From Diospyros lotus (Eukaryota > Streptophyta > Magnoliopsida > Ericales > Ebenaceae), in contig NC_068345.1 in assembly GCF_014633365.1 (NCBI RefSeq), forward strand, positions 12,408,058 to 12,472,057: a stretch of 64,000 bases of DNA. Reading direction: 5' to 3'. Shown piece after piece: positions 24,739-35,200 of this stretch. The position numbers were made by a program, and so were the translations under genes. Below the pieces are notes generated by a model, which had not been told where the DNA came from, ran no database searches, and saw nothing but the letters and a program-made list of their open reading frames with translations. Within the stretch, counting starts at the first letter, position 1; each line of letters starts with the position of its first letter.

Positions 24739-25789
24739 TAGAATAATTTATATATCAAACCTGCTAAGAATAAGGATTCAAATGGTGCTCTAAGAATGGG
24801 ATTATAATATATTAAAGTTTTAGTTAATATAATTGGGAACAGTTATACAACCACAAGGGAAACAAAATGCAACCAAGTGTAATTTATTTTGCAAGTGGTG
24901 GTGGCGTTGTCACTTTTTAAAATGGTAAATTAGTAAAGAATTCCATGTTTTGATAATTTGAATAGAAAATAAATTAAATTTATTCCTTAATTACTGTTTG
25001 TTGGAAATAATGGCCTTTGTTAACAAATAGTCTTCAAATTATGTTTTTCATATCTAAGCAAGCCCTTAAGTATTACTGTCCATTTACAATAATACAAACC
25101 CTAGAACCCTTTTAGGATTGCAAATGATTGTCCATAGCATTAAAAATCATCTTTTCCCCAACATAGATACCATATGAGTGCTTTTGGAAGAAATGATTAA
25201 CAAATCCCTTCAATTGTTTGAACCAATTCTCAATCTCAAGGTAGCCCTAATTACAACTAATATAATTTTCATGTAAAAGAAGGATCCATTAACATTCATT
25301 ATCAGTTCAAGTGAAATTAGTTGACCAATAATAACATTTAATACGACTCAAAAAGTATCACAACTTCATTGCCTTTCCTATCTATCTATCTATCTAATCA
25401 AATGCAATGCGTCCTCTATATATATATATATATATACCAGAGAGATGATCAAACCCAGATCTCTTGATGGCGGCTATTCCACCCAAAACAACTAATTTGG
25501 TCAACAAACAAAGCCAAAACCCAACTAAACTCGGATCAACTACATGGAATATAGAAGAAGTCAATAATAATTAAAAAAAAAAAGGCAAACAAATAGCATG
25601 TGGACATATATGATTAGTAATCAGAAATCCCGAGGCCCCTACATATATAATCAGTCACTATTCTCCAGATTACCATTAATTAATGAAATTACAATTCAGA
25701 AATTAAGGAATAAAATTAATGGACTAATTAATCTGATTTACCCACCATTAATAACACCAAAAAAAAAAAAAAAGAGTAGTAGTTACCAT
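24739..25789. other. CACTA 5' intron/leader region
   Basis: This lies upstream of the TNP2-like start on the minus strand. No coding frame is recognisable. It is AT-rich with a TCTA/TA microsatellite at 25378-25436 and probably holds a leader intron. Confidence 0.4.
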
Positions 25790-26187
25790 ACCAAATGGAG
25801 CAGCAGGCAGCAGCAATCGAGCGAGACGAGAGTAAGGGTGCGAGTGAGCAAGAGCAACCGAGAGGCAGTTAGGCAGAGAGGGCAAGCGCAACTAAGTGAG
25901 CAACAAGGGCGAGAGCCGCTGAGAGCGAGCGAGCGAGGGCGAAGGCAAGGACAAGAGCGACTGAGAGTGAGCGAGGGCGAGGGTAAGAGCGACTGATCAG
26001 TGAGAGAGGGAGGGCGAGAGAGATTGAGAGTGAGCGAGGGAGGGAAAAGCAAGGTGAGGCGAGTGAGCGAGGGTGATCGAGGGAGGTAGTGAGTCGTGAG
26101 CGAGAGAAGGTTAGGGTTTGCAGGGGGAATTTTGGAAGAGATCGAAAGGGATGAGGGGAAGATTTGGGCGGGGTGTGCATGGGGGTG
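25790..26187 (-). promoter_or_regulatory. CACTA transposase leader, strongly strand-skewed GA/CT tract
   Basis: The plus strand is almost pure GAGCGA-type purine-rich sequence, so the minus-strand transcript would begin with a CT-rich leader. Just upstream on the minus strand is TTTATATAA (26188-26196), placed like a TATA box for the TNP2-like gene. The 132-codon plus frame (25598-25996) and the minus frames here are low-complexity translations, not genes. Confidence 0.5.
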
Positions 26188-26194
26188 TTATATA

Positions 26195-26431
26195 AATCCT
26201 ATCCCCGGCGATTTTAAAACCACCGAGGATGGGTAAACATAACCAGCGGTTTCAAAACCGTTGGTTATGGGTCAACATCACTGGCGGTTTTAAAAAATCG
26301 CCGGAGATGTTTATGCCATAGCCGGTGGTTTTCGAAATTGCCGGTCATATTGACCCAATTGTTGTGTTTTCCCAACAATTGTTGAAACCGTCAAGAAAAT
26401 TTCGCCGGCAATACTCCTTTTTCTTGTAATG
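26195..26431. repeat. CACTA right subterminal repeat region
   Basis: Several copies of a motif such as CCGGCGATTTTAAAACC or CCAGCGGTTTCAAAACCG, direct and inverted, end in CGCCGGCAATACTCC and the terminal TTCTTGTAATG. This is the counterpart of 17172-17545. Confidence 0.75.
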
Positions 26432-26957
26432 GATGGTCTTTAGCATTGGCAACTATAATTGTCATTGATAGTTGCAACCCATTGGTGATATGCTTTGTTG
26501 ATTTTTGCATTTTGTATTTTTATTTGTAATTTAATTTAATTTTGATTGATTTAATTATGATTTAACTAATGATGTTAGTATTGGAAAAGGGGTGTGGGCA
26601 AAAAATCTAAATTGTAGGGAAGTCGAAAGCCATTTTTAAAATACAACTGTGCCAATGGCGTTTTTCCGTCGTTATTTTCTCTCTTGATTTATATTTATGT
26701 TTATGTTTTGTGTAATTTGATCTCAACACAAAATTAAATATTTAAAAGTTGATCTCAACACGAAATTAAATATTTAAAAGTATTTCTCAAGGAATTTGAT
26801 CAAGTACTAAACTATTTTTCTTAAAAAGTAATTCTTATAAAAGTATTTCTTAAAAATATAATTCTCACAAAAATGAAAATTTTAATATATTGCCAAACTA
26901 TCACTTAGTCCAATTTAATTTAAAATTTGAGGAGTTATCAACATCTCTAGTTGGCAT
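26432..26957 (+). repeat. Segmental duplication, copy A, part 3
   Basis: This matches 27846-28330 nearly base for base in long runs, for example around TTTAGCATTGGCAACTAT and GCCAAACTATCACTTAGTCC. It follows the right end of the CACTA element. Copy A carries a small local tandem duplication near 26722-26782 (a CTCAACAC(A/G)AAATTAAATA unit twice) that copy B lacks. Confidence 0.85.
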
Positions 26958-27489
26958 TAATTTAAATTTTAATACTTATTTTTGTAAATCTCCATACATA
27001 TATTTTATTTGGTTTTCATTTTTATAAAGGTATTTGAAATTGATTTTTGTTTAAAAACTTGAAAACGATATATTTGACTTAAGATATAAATTATTTATTT
27101 TTTATCATCAAAACCAACACAAGAGTAAAATATCAATTCTGGCTTAGTTTTTTTGAAAAGCCAACTTATAAAAGTTAAACCTTACCATGTGAAAATGTTG
27201 TGGTTGTGGCTGAGTCCTTTATAAAAAAAATAAATGTAAAGGTTTGTAATAAGTCTGCTAAACTATAAGGTAATAGAATATACCAGTGAGTGTGATTGAA
27301 AAATCCTTAATTATGGATCAAGGTAGTGGATTAGATAGTTGAGGCTGAATCATTCTACATATCGTGTACTACCATCTTCATTTTATTTACAACATTACTC
27401 TTTCATTTTCTTTCAGTAAAGTTTTTATTTTAGAAAAGGAAGAAAAAAATACTGAATTTATCTCCCTTTTAAGCTAATTGTTCCATCAC
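26958..27489. mobile_element. Mosaic LTR remnant between duplication copies
   Basis: 27104-27135 repeats the end of the solo LTR at 1110-2764 (CACAAGAGTAAAATATCA). 27290-27360 resembles the inverse of its middle (GAAAAATCCTTA then AAGGTAGTGGATTAG). The parts are in opposite orientations, so this is rearranged debris. No coding sequence. Confidence 0.45.
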
Positions 27490-28330
27490 CTACATTCCAT
27501 ATTCATTACTAAGATCGTTACCTAAACACTAATTAACTTAATAAAATATTAATTAAGTCAAATTAGACCTAAATTAAACCTATTATTAATAGTTCTAGAG
27601 GGAATTTGTCGTCAATGAATATGTTTTATAAGGAATCTATTACTCTTTCCCTTTTAAAACCCATTCACGATGGGTTATAGGAACCCATTGCAAGCACTTG
27701 AGTAAAGAAAGCGAGTGAGAGTTGAAAAAGAGAAAAAGCCATTGATAAAAGCTGATGAAGAGGTCTCATCATACTGCAATTAGGTCCTTTACTTTTGCCG
27801 TTACTAAAAGCAACCATTAAGTCATTATGTTCTTGCCACTGGCTATGGTGTTTAGCATTGGCAACTATATTTGTCATTGATAGTTGCAACCCATTGGCGA
27901 TATGCTTCGTTGATTTTTGTATTTTATATTTTTATTTATAATTAAATTAAATTTTAATTGATTTAATTAAGATTTAAGTGATGATGTTAGTAGTGGAAAA
28001 AGGGCGTCGGCAAAAAACATAAACCATGGGGAGGTCTAGAGTCATTTTTAAAATATAACTGTACAAATTATGTTTTTTCGTCGTTATTTTCTTGCTTGAT
28101 TTATATTTATGTTTTGTGTGATTTGATTTCAATACAAAATTAAATATTTAAAAGTATTTTTTAGGGAATTTGATTAAATACTAAACTATTTTTTTCTTAA
28201 AAAGTAATTCTTATAAAAATATTTCTTAAAAAAATAATTCTCACAAAAATGGAAATTTTAATATATTGCCAAACTATCACTTAGTCCAATTTAATTTAAA
28301 ATTTGAGGAGTTATCAACATCTCTAGTTGA
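27490..28330 (+). repeat. Segmental duplication, copy B (uninterrupted)
   Basis: This contiguous block matches 15062-15216, 16747-16950, 17162-17171 and 26432-26957 in order. It is an internal empty-site control for both the solo LTR and the CACTA insertion in copy A. The copies have diverged by scattered substitutions and short indels. No gene is seen. Confidence 0.85.
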
Positions 28331-28890
28331 GTATGGCATTAGTCCATGTGTTATCACACTTGATTCATAAGAAGGTGGCCTTAGTGTTTATCCACCAAAT
28401 TTTAAATTAGTTATCTAGTAAAATTTTTTCCATATAATTCTCAACTAATCAAATAGTGTGAATTTAAATAATTAAGATTTTAAATTTTGATAATAAATAT
28501 TTAAATAATAATATTTGATCATATAAATTGCAAAATTACAAAATAAAAAATTAGAAAAATTTAATCTATTTTATTTTATAACCAAACACATTATTTTGAT
28601 GTTAGGAGAAAGTAATTTCTCTAAATATCCTTTTAATATTTTTTTAAAAAAAAAATTAATAATAAGAATTGACCTCTAATCTTTTATAGTAAATAGAAAA
28701 TTAAGTTAAAATTAATTATACCACTTCACTTAAATTTATTTTTATATAAATATTATCTAAAAAATAAAATTTAATTATTTAATACATTTTTAAAACAAAT
28801 ATCAAACTTAATTTTCTTTTATTTAATTAATAAGTAGTGTTAAAATAAAGAGGAATTCATTAATTATTCTCCTCTACTAATAGTATCGAG
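28331..28890 (+). promoter_or_regulatory. MLH1 upstream region
   Basis: Very AT-rich sequence directly upstream of MLH1, so the promoter presumably lies here. I see no unambiguous TATA box at a convincing distance. The duplication block ends about 640 bp before the start codon. Confidence 0.45.
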
Positions 28891-28953
28891 ATGGAGGCGC
28901 TCATTCTCTTCCTTTTCGCGGTTTTAAGTCACCACGGAAATCGTGACCAGTGA
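28891..28953 (+). promoter_or_regulatory. Short upstream open reading frame in MLH1 leader
   Basis: ATG at 28891 opens a 20-codon frame ([20 protein letters not shown]) ending at TGA 28951-28953, 13 nt before the MLH1 ATG at 28967. It is not in frame with MLH1. If the transcript starts upstream of 28891 it could lower translation. Transcription start is unknown. Confidence 0.5.
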
Positions 28954-28966
28954 AGCCACTCTCCTG

Positions 28967-29227
28967 ATGGAGTCCGAAGAGGATCAAATGGAAGAACCCA
29001 TTCCTGCCATTGCGTTACCTGTAGTCACAGAGCCCCCGAAGATCCACCGCCTCCACGAGTCCGTCGTGAACCGGATCGCCGCCGGCGAAGTCATCCAGCG
29101 GCCGCACTCTGCCGTCAAGGAGCTTGTCGAGAACAGCCTCGACGCCGCCTCCACCTCCATCAATGTCGTCGTCAAGGACGGCGGCCTCAAACTCATCCAA
29201 GTCTCCGACGATGGCCACGGCATCAGA
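28967..29227 (+). CDS. MLH1: MLH1 exon 1
   Basis: 87 codons from [10 protein letters not shown] to GHGIR, with donor AGA|GTGAGT. It is GC-rich compared with the surroundings. It carries ATP-binding motifs I and II ([16 protein letters not shown]). Confidence 0.93.
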
Positions 29228-32200
29228 GTGAGTATCCTTCCGCCTTCATTTAACTTTCTTACCTATGCACCACTGTTTCTTTTAGGAAATTTGGATTCAG
29301 GATATTGGTACTCTGCGCAAAATGCAGTATGAGGACTTGCCGATACTGTGCGAGAGGCACACGACGTCAAAGTTGTCTAGGTTTGAAGATTTGCAGTCGA
29401 TTAAATCGATGGGGTTCCGTGGAGAGGCCTTGGCCAGCATGACCTACGTGGGTCATGTTGCTGTGACCACCATTACCAAAGGGCAATTGCATGGTTACAG
29501 GGTATCATACAGAGATGGTGTGATGGAGCATGAACCTAAACCTTGCGCGGCTGTTAAGGGCACACAAATAATGGTGTGATACGAACCTTTCGATCTGTTT
29601 TCTTCTTCTATGTTGTGATTTGGTTATAATGGCATGTGAGGAATTTTAAATGGTTAGCCAACAGATCACCAAAACAGAGGGGGAATTCGATGTAGAGTTA
29701 AGAATGGGGAGAATGTTTATTATTTATTATTTTTGTTGAACCCATTGGGTTCGGAATATTCTTTCCTGCACCCAGTTTAGTTTCCATTTATTTTCCTGAT
29801 GCTTTAGTTTTTGATGTGTTTATTCTGAAAATAAATTAAATATTTAAAATCTTAAATTATTTGGCTTTTGGAATTGTCTTTAAAGCAACCTGGTTTCAGG
29901 GATTAAATTTTGAGATCAACTGGTTTATTGACAAACTCAAAGAGGGGAGTACATAGAAAGATAAATGCCATACTTTTATATGTTCTGGATGAATTTGCAA
30001 CTGTTATATTGTAGGGTGAATTAATAAATCTATGCTATTTGAACTTAGAGGCACTCTGTGTGTCAGGAGACCAAAAAAAATAAAAAAAATGGTTATAGTT
30101 GAAAAATCTTATTCATATCTCAACATTCAAGCCTCCTATGACTTTGTCCTAATTTCCTTCATTTAATTTATGCATTTCTTCAGATTGAGAATTTATTCTA
30201 TAACATGACTGCTCGGAGAAAAACACTTCAGAACTCTGCTGATGATTATCCAAAAATTGTAGATTTACTAAGCCGATTTGCAATTCATCACATAAATGTG
30301 AGCTTCTCTTGCAGAAAGGTTAGTAAATTGATGCTTCTTGTTTATTTGCAAATTTTATGAACTACAGTTCTCCTTCTTTCTAATTCTTTACATGTAAAGA
30401 TAAATGGCTCCCTGCAATAAACTAAAATTCTACTTAGCATGGAGCTGCTAGGGCAGATGTTCACTCAGTTGCCACTGCCTCAAGGCTTGATGCAATTAGA
30501 GCTGTTTATGGGGTGTCAGTTGCACGAAATCTGATGAAAATAGAAGTGTCTGATGATGATCCCTCAAGTTCAGTTTTTGAGATGGATGGTTTTATCTCCA
30601 ACTCTAATTACACTTCAAGAAAAACAACGATGGTGCTTTTTATAAATGGTATGTTACATATTACGTTACTGGAGTTGCTGAATATTTTTATTTATTCTAG
30701 TGCATCGAGACTCATGTAGTGGGTGCTAAGCCTTACGATTGTTGTTATTGTTTCTAGTCCATTGCGTCTTATCAGTTTCTGTTTCCAAGGGTTTGCCATC
30801 TGAATGTGACTGATGTGGGCAGTAACTAAAGCATGTAGTTGTCCCCCAATTTTATTTCTCTCATGAGATGTATGAGAGCTGTAAATGTATTTCATTTTAC
30901 TTTTTAATTAGTGTCTTGTTCAACAATGAAAGGGTTCATTATTGGTAATCTTTGCATATTCTGGGGTGATTTTTCCTTGTAATTAATCATGGTGGAATTG
31001 ATTAATTATTAATTGCATATAAATAGACAGTTTTTGCGACCATTTTAATTTAAAGTTGTTTGTATTTTTTTTATAAGTTCCATTCTGCTCTTCCTTGCTT
31101 TTCTTGCTAGTTAAGCAGTAGCCTGTAATGCTGTCAACATAAAGATGGCGTCCTTGTAGGATCTTGCACTGTTATTAGGTATTTGCTGCTAAATGTAATG
31201 TTAGAAGTGGAGCCATTGATATTGAATTTGGAATCTTGTTACCTCTTATCTAGTGAAAAAAAAAAAAAAAGGAATCTTTGTTGTACGAGGTTTATGCTTG
31301 TAGTTCATATATAGGTATTTACTAACTTCAACCTCTTTAGTTTCCTGTTCAAATTGAAATTCCTTTGTTGCACCAAAACCCCATATAAAAGCATCAACAA
31401 AAGGGCATTAGCAATAAATTCCCTGTGAAAACTTATTATTATTGTAACACCCTTCTCTCCTAGGGCATTAGATAATGTGAGACTTTAGGGATACATTTTT
31501 TTTTTTTTCCAATAGAAACTCAACACATAAACCGTTCTTCGACAATCTCAATACACCTTCTTAGTATATCAACTTAGAATCATTAATAAACTAAGACAGG
31601 TAAATCACCTCAAATGCGGAAGCTAGATTGAAACCTTAATAGAACATAACCGAAACTACTTTATTCATAACATAAAGTCGAACCAATGTTTAACATGACG
31701 TCGTCAAAAGGTAAAACATAATTGAAAACGATATACTATAAACTATCAACTGATTGCCGTCACTCCTTGGCAATCTCTTTTCCTTTTGCACCACTGCCTT
31801 CACCTAGAATGTTTGAATATTCCAAGGACATAGTTTATATTAGATGATGAATCATCTAAGTGAGAGTTTAAAACACGTTTTCATGAATATATGCAAGACA
31901 TGAACAAACCGACACAACCCAACAAGTCTTAGCCCAAGAGAATCCCACATAGCACTTAACCCAACCACGAGGAAAGAGCAATCTCTCTAAAGGTAACATC
32001 ACCATACCGACACATTGACACAATGCGGTTCTAGCTTAAGAGGGGCAAGGTCAACGCATCTCCCCAACACCTTGGGAACAATCGTTACCGCTCCCGGCCG
32101 AGGAGGGTCGCATCAATGTAGGAACCCGGCTCACCACAATTACGTCAGGGATTACGTTCCCACTCAAAAGCATTCAGGAACCACTACCTAGTCCCATATG

Positions 32201-35200
32201 GACCACCAGTCCTCCTAGTGCAAAAACCTGGGTGGCTATCCTGGCATGCACATTAGCACAAGATCCCCCTATACATTATTTCGGCAACACATTGCGGCTA
32301 TACTATCCAAACAAAATTTCAGGCTGACATCCCATATGAACAATACAAAACACATGACAATGCTACATATCACAACTCAATGCATCATATAAACAACATT
32401 TTATAAAATACAATGCACATGTACAAAATATTTAGGGACGAACCTCTCTCATGAAATCAACCGTCACCGGTTACCGCTCACATGCAACAAAACTATTTTG
32501 CATGAAATCACAACACATTTAGGTAGCACAAATACCAAGTTATTAGGGTAGAAACACCCACAATAAATCAAGTTTAGGGGGCGAACACTCACAATAAAAT
32601 CAAGTTTAAAGTAGGAACACTCATAAGTCAAAATCAAGTTTTTCGGTAGAACATTTATCTTAAATGTAATTTAGAATGCCTCGAAATTTGAGCTCAACCT
32701 CGACTCTGGTGTCAAGCCTTTAAATGCTAAGTTGTGAGCCCCAACACGTTTCTCGAGTTTCAAATAAATTTCTAGAATTTTTCAAAAACTTTCTACTATC
32801 TTTCTCTTCCTTCTTTCTCTTCTCTTCCCTACGCCCAATGCCTATTTATACTTGTCTTGTGCTTGGGCTCCAAGCATATATATGAATATTATATATAATA
32901 CTTCCTATGTTACCACTGATTACACCCACAGACTTTGCCAATCCTTGATTTGGTGCTTGGCCTCCAAGCACATATACGCATATATATATATTAAAGTTGC
33001 AGCACATGATCTCAAATCTTCAATTTGTAACTCCACACATATATATGAATATTATACATTATAGCTATCACTTGGCCGCCACTCTATATATACATATAAT
33101 AATTACATTATACACATATTATAATTGCATCTTTCTTGGCCAAGGAGATCCTTGGCCTTCACGCACCACGCACACAGTCACACACATATATATATAATTC
33201 ATATAATATATTATACATAATATATATATAATTTATTAAAGTCATAAAAATTATATATAAATCCCTTAATTAAATTCTTAATCCCACTTAGGTATTGCAT
33301 AATTACGATTATATTCTCAAATATTAATTTTATTTAGATTAAAATACCAAAATTCTAAAATTAATAACTCAAAATTACTTGATAAGGTCGATTTCACCCC
33401 TGGGCCCTCACGGGACCCTTGTTTCATCCCGAAACCACTTCGGGGTTGATCCTTACGCAAAATCGGAGCTCCCTCAGGATTTTATTAACTTTTCAGAAGT
33501 CCCCTACGACGATTTGATTTTTCAGCTCGATCCATAGCTATACCGAAAATCGTTCCTAATTCAATTTCTTTTGATACCTAAAATCATGCCTCGAACCACT
33601 CGTCGGTACTATTTCATTTTCCTAAAGTATCTAGGGTTCGGGGTAGGTTGATTTGGTCGCTTAAAACTATGTTAATGTATTCTATAGCCTCTTTCTTTCG
33701 AAAATTCCATTTATACCCTTTATAAAATGCCATTTATAACCTCAAGAGTTTCTTGGGTATCACAATTATCCTTTGGGAAAAAGGTGTTGTTATCATCCTT
33801 GGAAGAGTATTTGGAAAGATAGGCCTACATTGAAAGTTGCTTGTTTTTGTTTTATTTTATTGTGGCAACATTGATGTTGATTTTCAGTTAATAATTTGGG
33901 GAAAGGGGGAAAATGCTTCCTATTTGGAAATGGAAATGGGAAACGGATACGATGCAGAATGGAAATAGGGGAAACTACATTTTTCAAAAAAGTAAGAAAC
34001 AAAAACGTGAGGTAAACACATAAATAAAAAAAAATATAGGGGCCTTTTTGTAAATATAATTTTTAATATAAAAAATATAAAAAATAATTATTTAATCAAA
34101 TATGAACATAAATTTCATTATTCATTTAAGCAAATATAAATACAAGTTATTTCTTTCTCTAACATGATCGCTGGGAGAGCAAAGACAGAAGTGCTTCCTA
34201 TCTTTAATGTGGTCATGGAATAGAAATGCATTTCCAAATGAGAAACGCATTTTCAATATTTTTTCAATAATGAGAAATGATCTTGAAATGTCTCTAAAAT
34301 TACGGAAATGGCTTGGAAAAGCTTTTTTTTTTGGTATTTCTTGACGTCTCAGGGTAGGAAAGATTTTGGAAATGCGAAAACAACATTGTTTCAGTGTTTC
34401 CGTGCATCAAAGGCTGGTATTGTATGTATAGTAGAGCTGTGAGATCTGTTGACCATCTTCTTGTATGTTGTGATGTTTGTGTAGCATTTATAGTGCCTAT
34501 CCTTTTCCTTCTTAGTGTTTGGTTGGCTATGCTTGTGTCAGTACTTCCTTGTCTCTCTCCTTTCCTAGAGGATGTAGAGCTCAAAATATCAGAAGGGCTG
34601 GATGATAACTCCTATGTAATATGGTGTTTATGGAGGGAGCAGAACTTGTCCAAAGCATGGTAGTTCTAAACCAATCTCATTAGGAGTTGTTTATACAGTG
34701 ATAACAATTCCCTTCCTATTGTTAACAGTTCTGTTAAAAGTAGTTCTTGAACTAAGAATGGCTTATTCCATTTCAACTTTGGTTTAGTCAATGTTCATCC
34801 AAGTTGAAGATGTAATCTTTTAGGTGGAAAACCCTGTTGGGTAAAGTTATGATATAAAGCAGCACTCTTAAGTCAAATGGTAAGCATGAGTTTATATATA
34901 GCTTAGGATCCTATTTTTCCTCCTAGAAAATAGGAGAAGATTTAGAATATCTATCTTCTAAAAAATAGAAAAGCTATCTCCTAAAACTTAGGAATTAAAT
35001 CCAGCTTTACAACAAGAGTCACACTATATAAATTTAATATTATCTATTCTAATTTATCTATATCTACTAGACTCCTCCTTTAGCTGAAAGTCTTATTGTC
35101 TCCGGCTTCTTAATTCCGACCAACACTCCCCCTCAAGCTGGTGTATAGATGCACGTCATTCCCAGCTTGCCAATTAATTCTTCAAAGCTCGGTCTTGCAG

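Larger units (their letters stand above)
17172..26431 (-). mobile_element. Full-length CACTA (En/Spm) DNA transposon, TSD GAT
   Basis: The left end is CACTACAAGAGG at 17172. The right end reads TTCTTGTAATG (to 26431), the inverse of CATTACAAGAA, so one terminal CACTA has decayed to CATTA. GAT flanks both ends (17169-17171, 26432-26434), the 3-bp duplication expected of this superfamily. Both subterminal regions are packed with GCCGGCGG-type motifs. Inside are two minus-strand genes typical of autonomous CACTA elements: a TNP2-like transposase (24738-21132) and a second transposase-like protein (20961-19422). Both are disrupted, so it is now defective. Copy B of the duplication is an empty site. 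Confidence 0.92.

Noticed and set aside
25598..26180. Open frames of 89-132 codons rich in Arg/Glu or Ser/Leu/Pro
   Set aside because: They are translations of the GA/CT-skewed tract; open frames arise there by chance on both strands.
28943..28966. MLH1 start at the GTG at 28943 (adds MTSEATLL)
   Set aside because: That codon is GTG, not ATG; the first in-frame ATG is 28967. Plant nuclear genes rarely start at GTG.
28984..29223. Minus-strand frames opposite MLH1 exon 1
   Set aside because: Shadows of a GC-rich exon; the plus strand carries the unmistakable MLH1 motifs.
29301..29327. Longer MLH1 exon 2 using the acceptor at 29300
   Set aside because: It would insert nine residues (DIGTLRKMQ) between GIR and YEDLPIL, breaking a conserved ATPase loop. 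The acceptor at 29327 keeps family spacing.
34300..34663. Possible small genes in intron 4
   Set aside because: 94- and 89-codon frames on opposite strands overlap in AT-rich intron with no domain resemblance.
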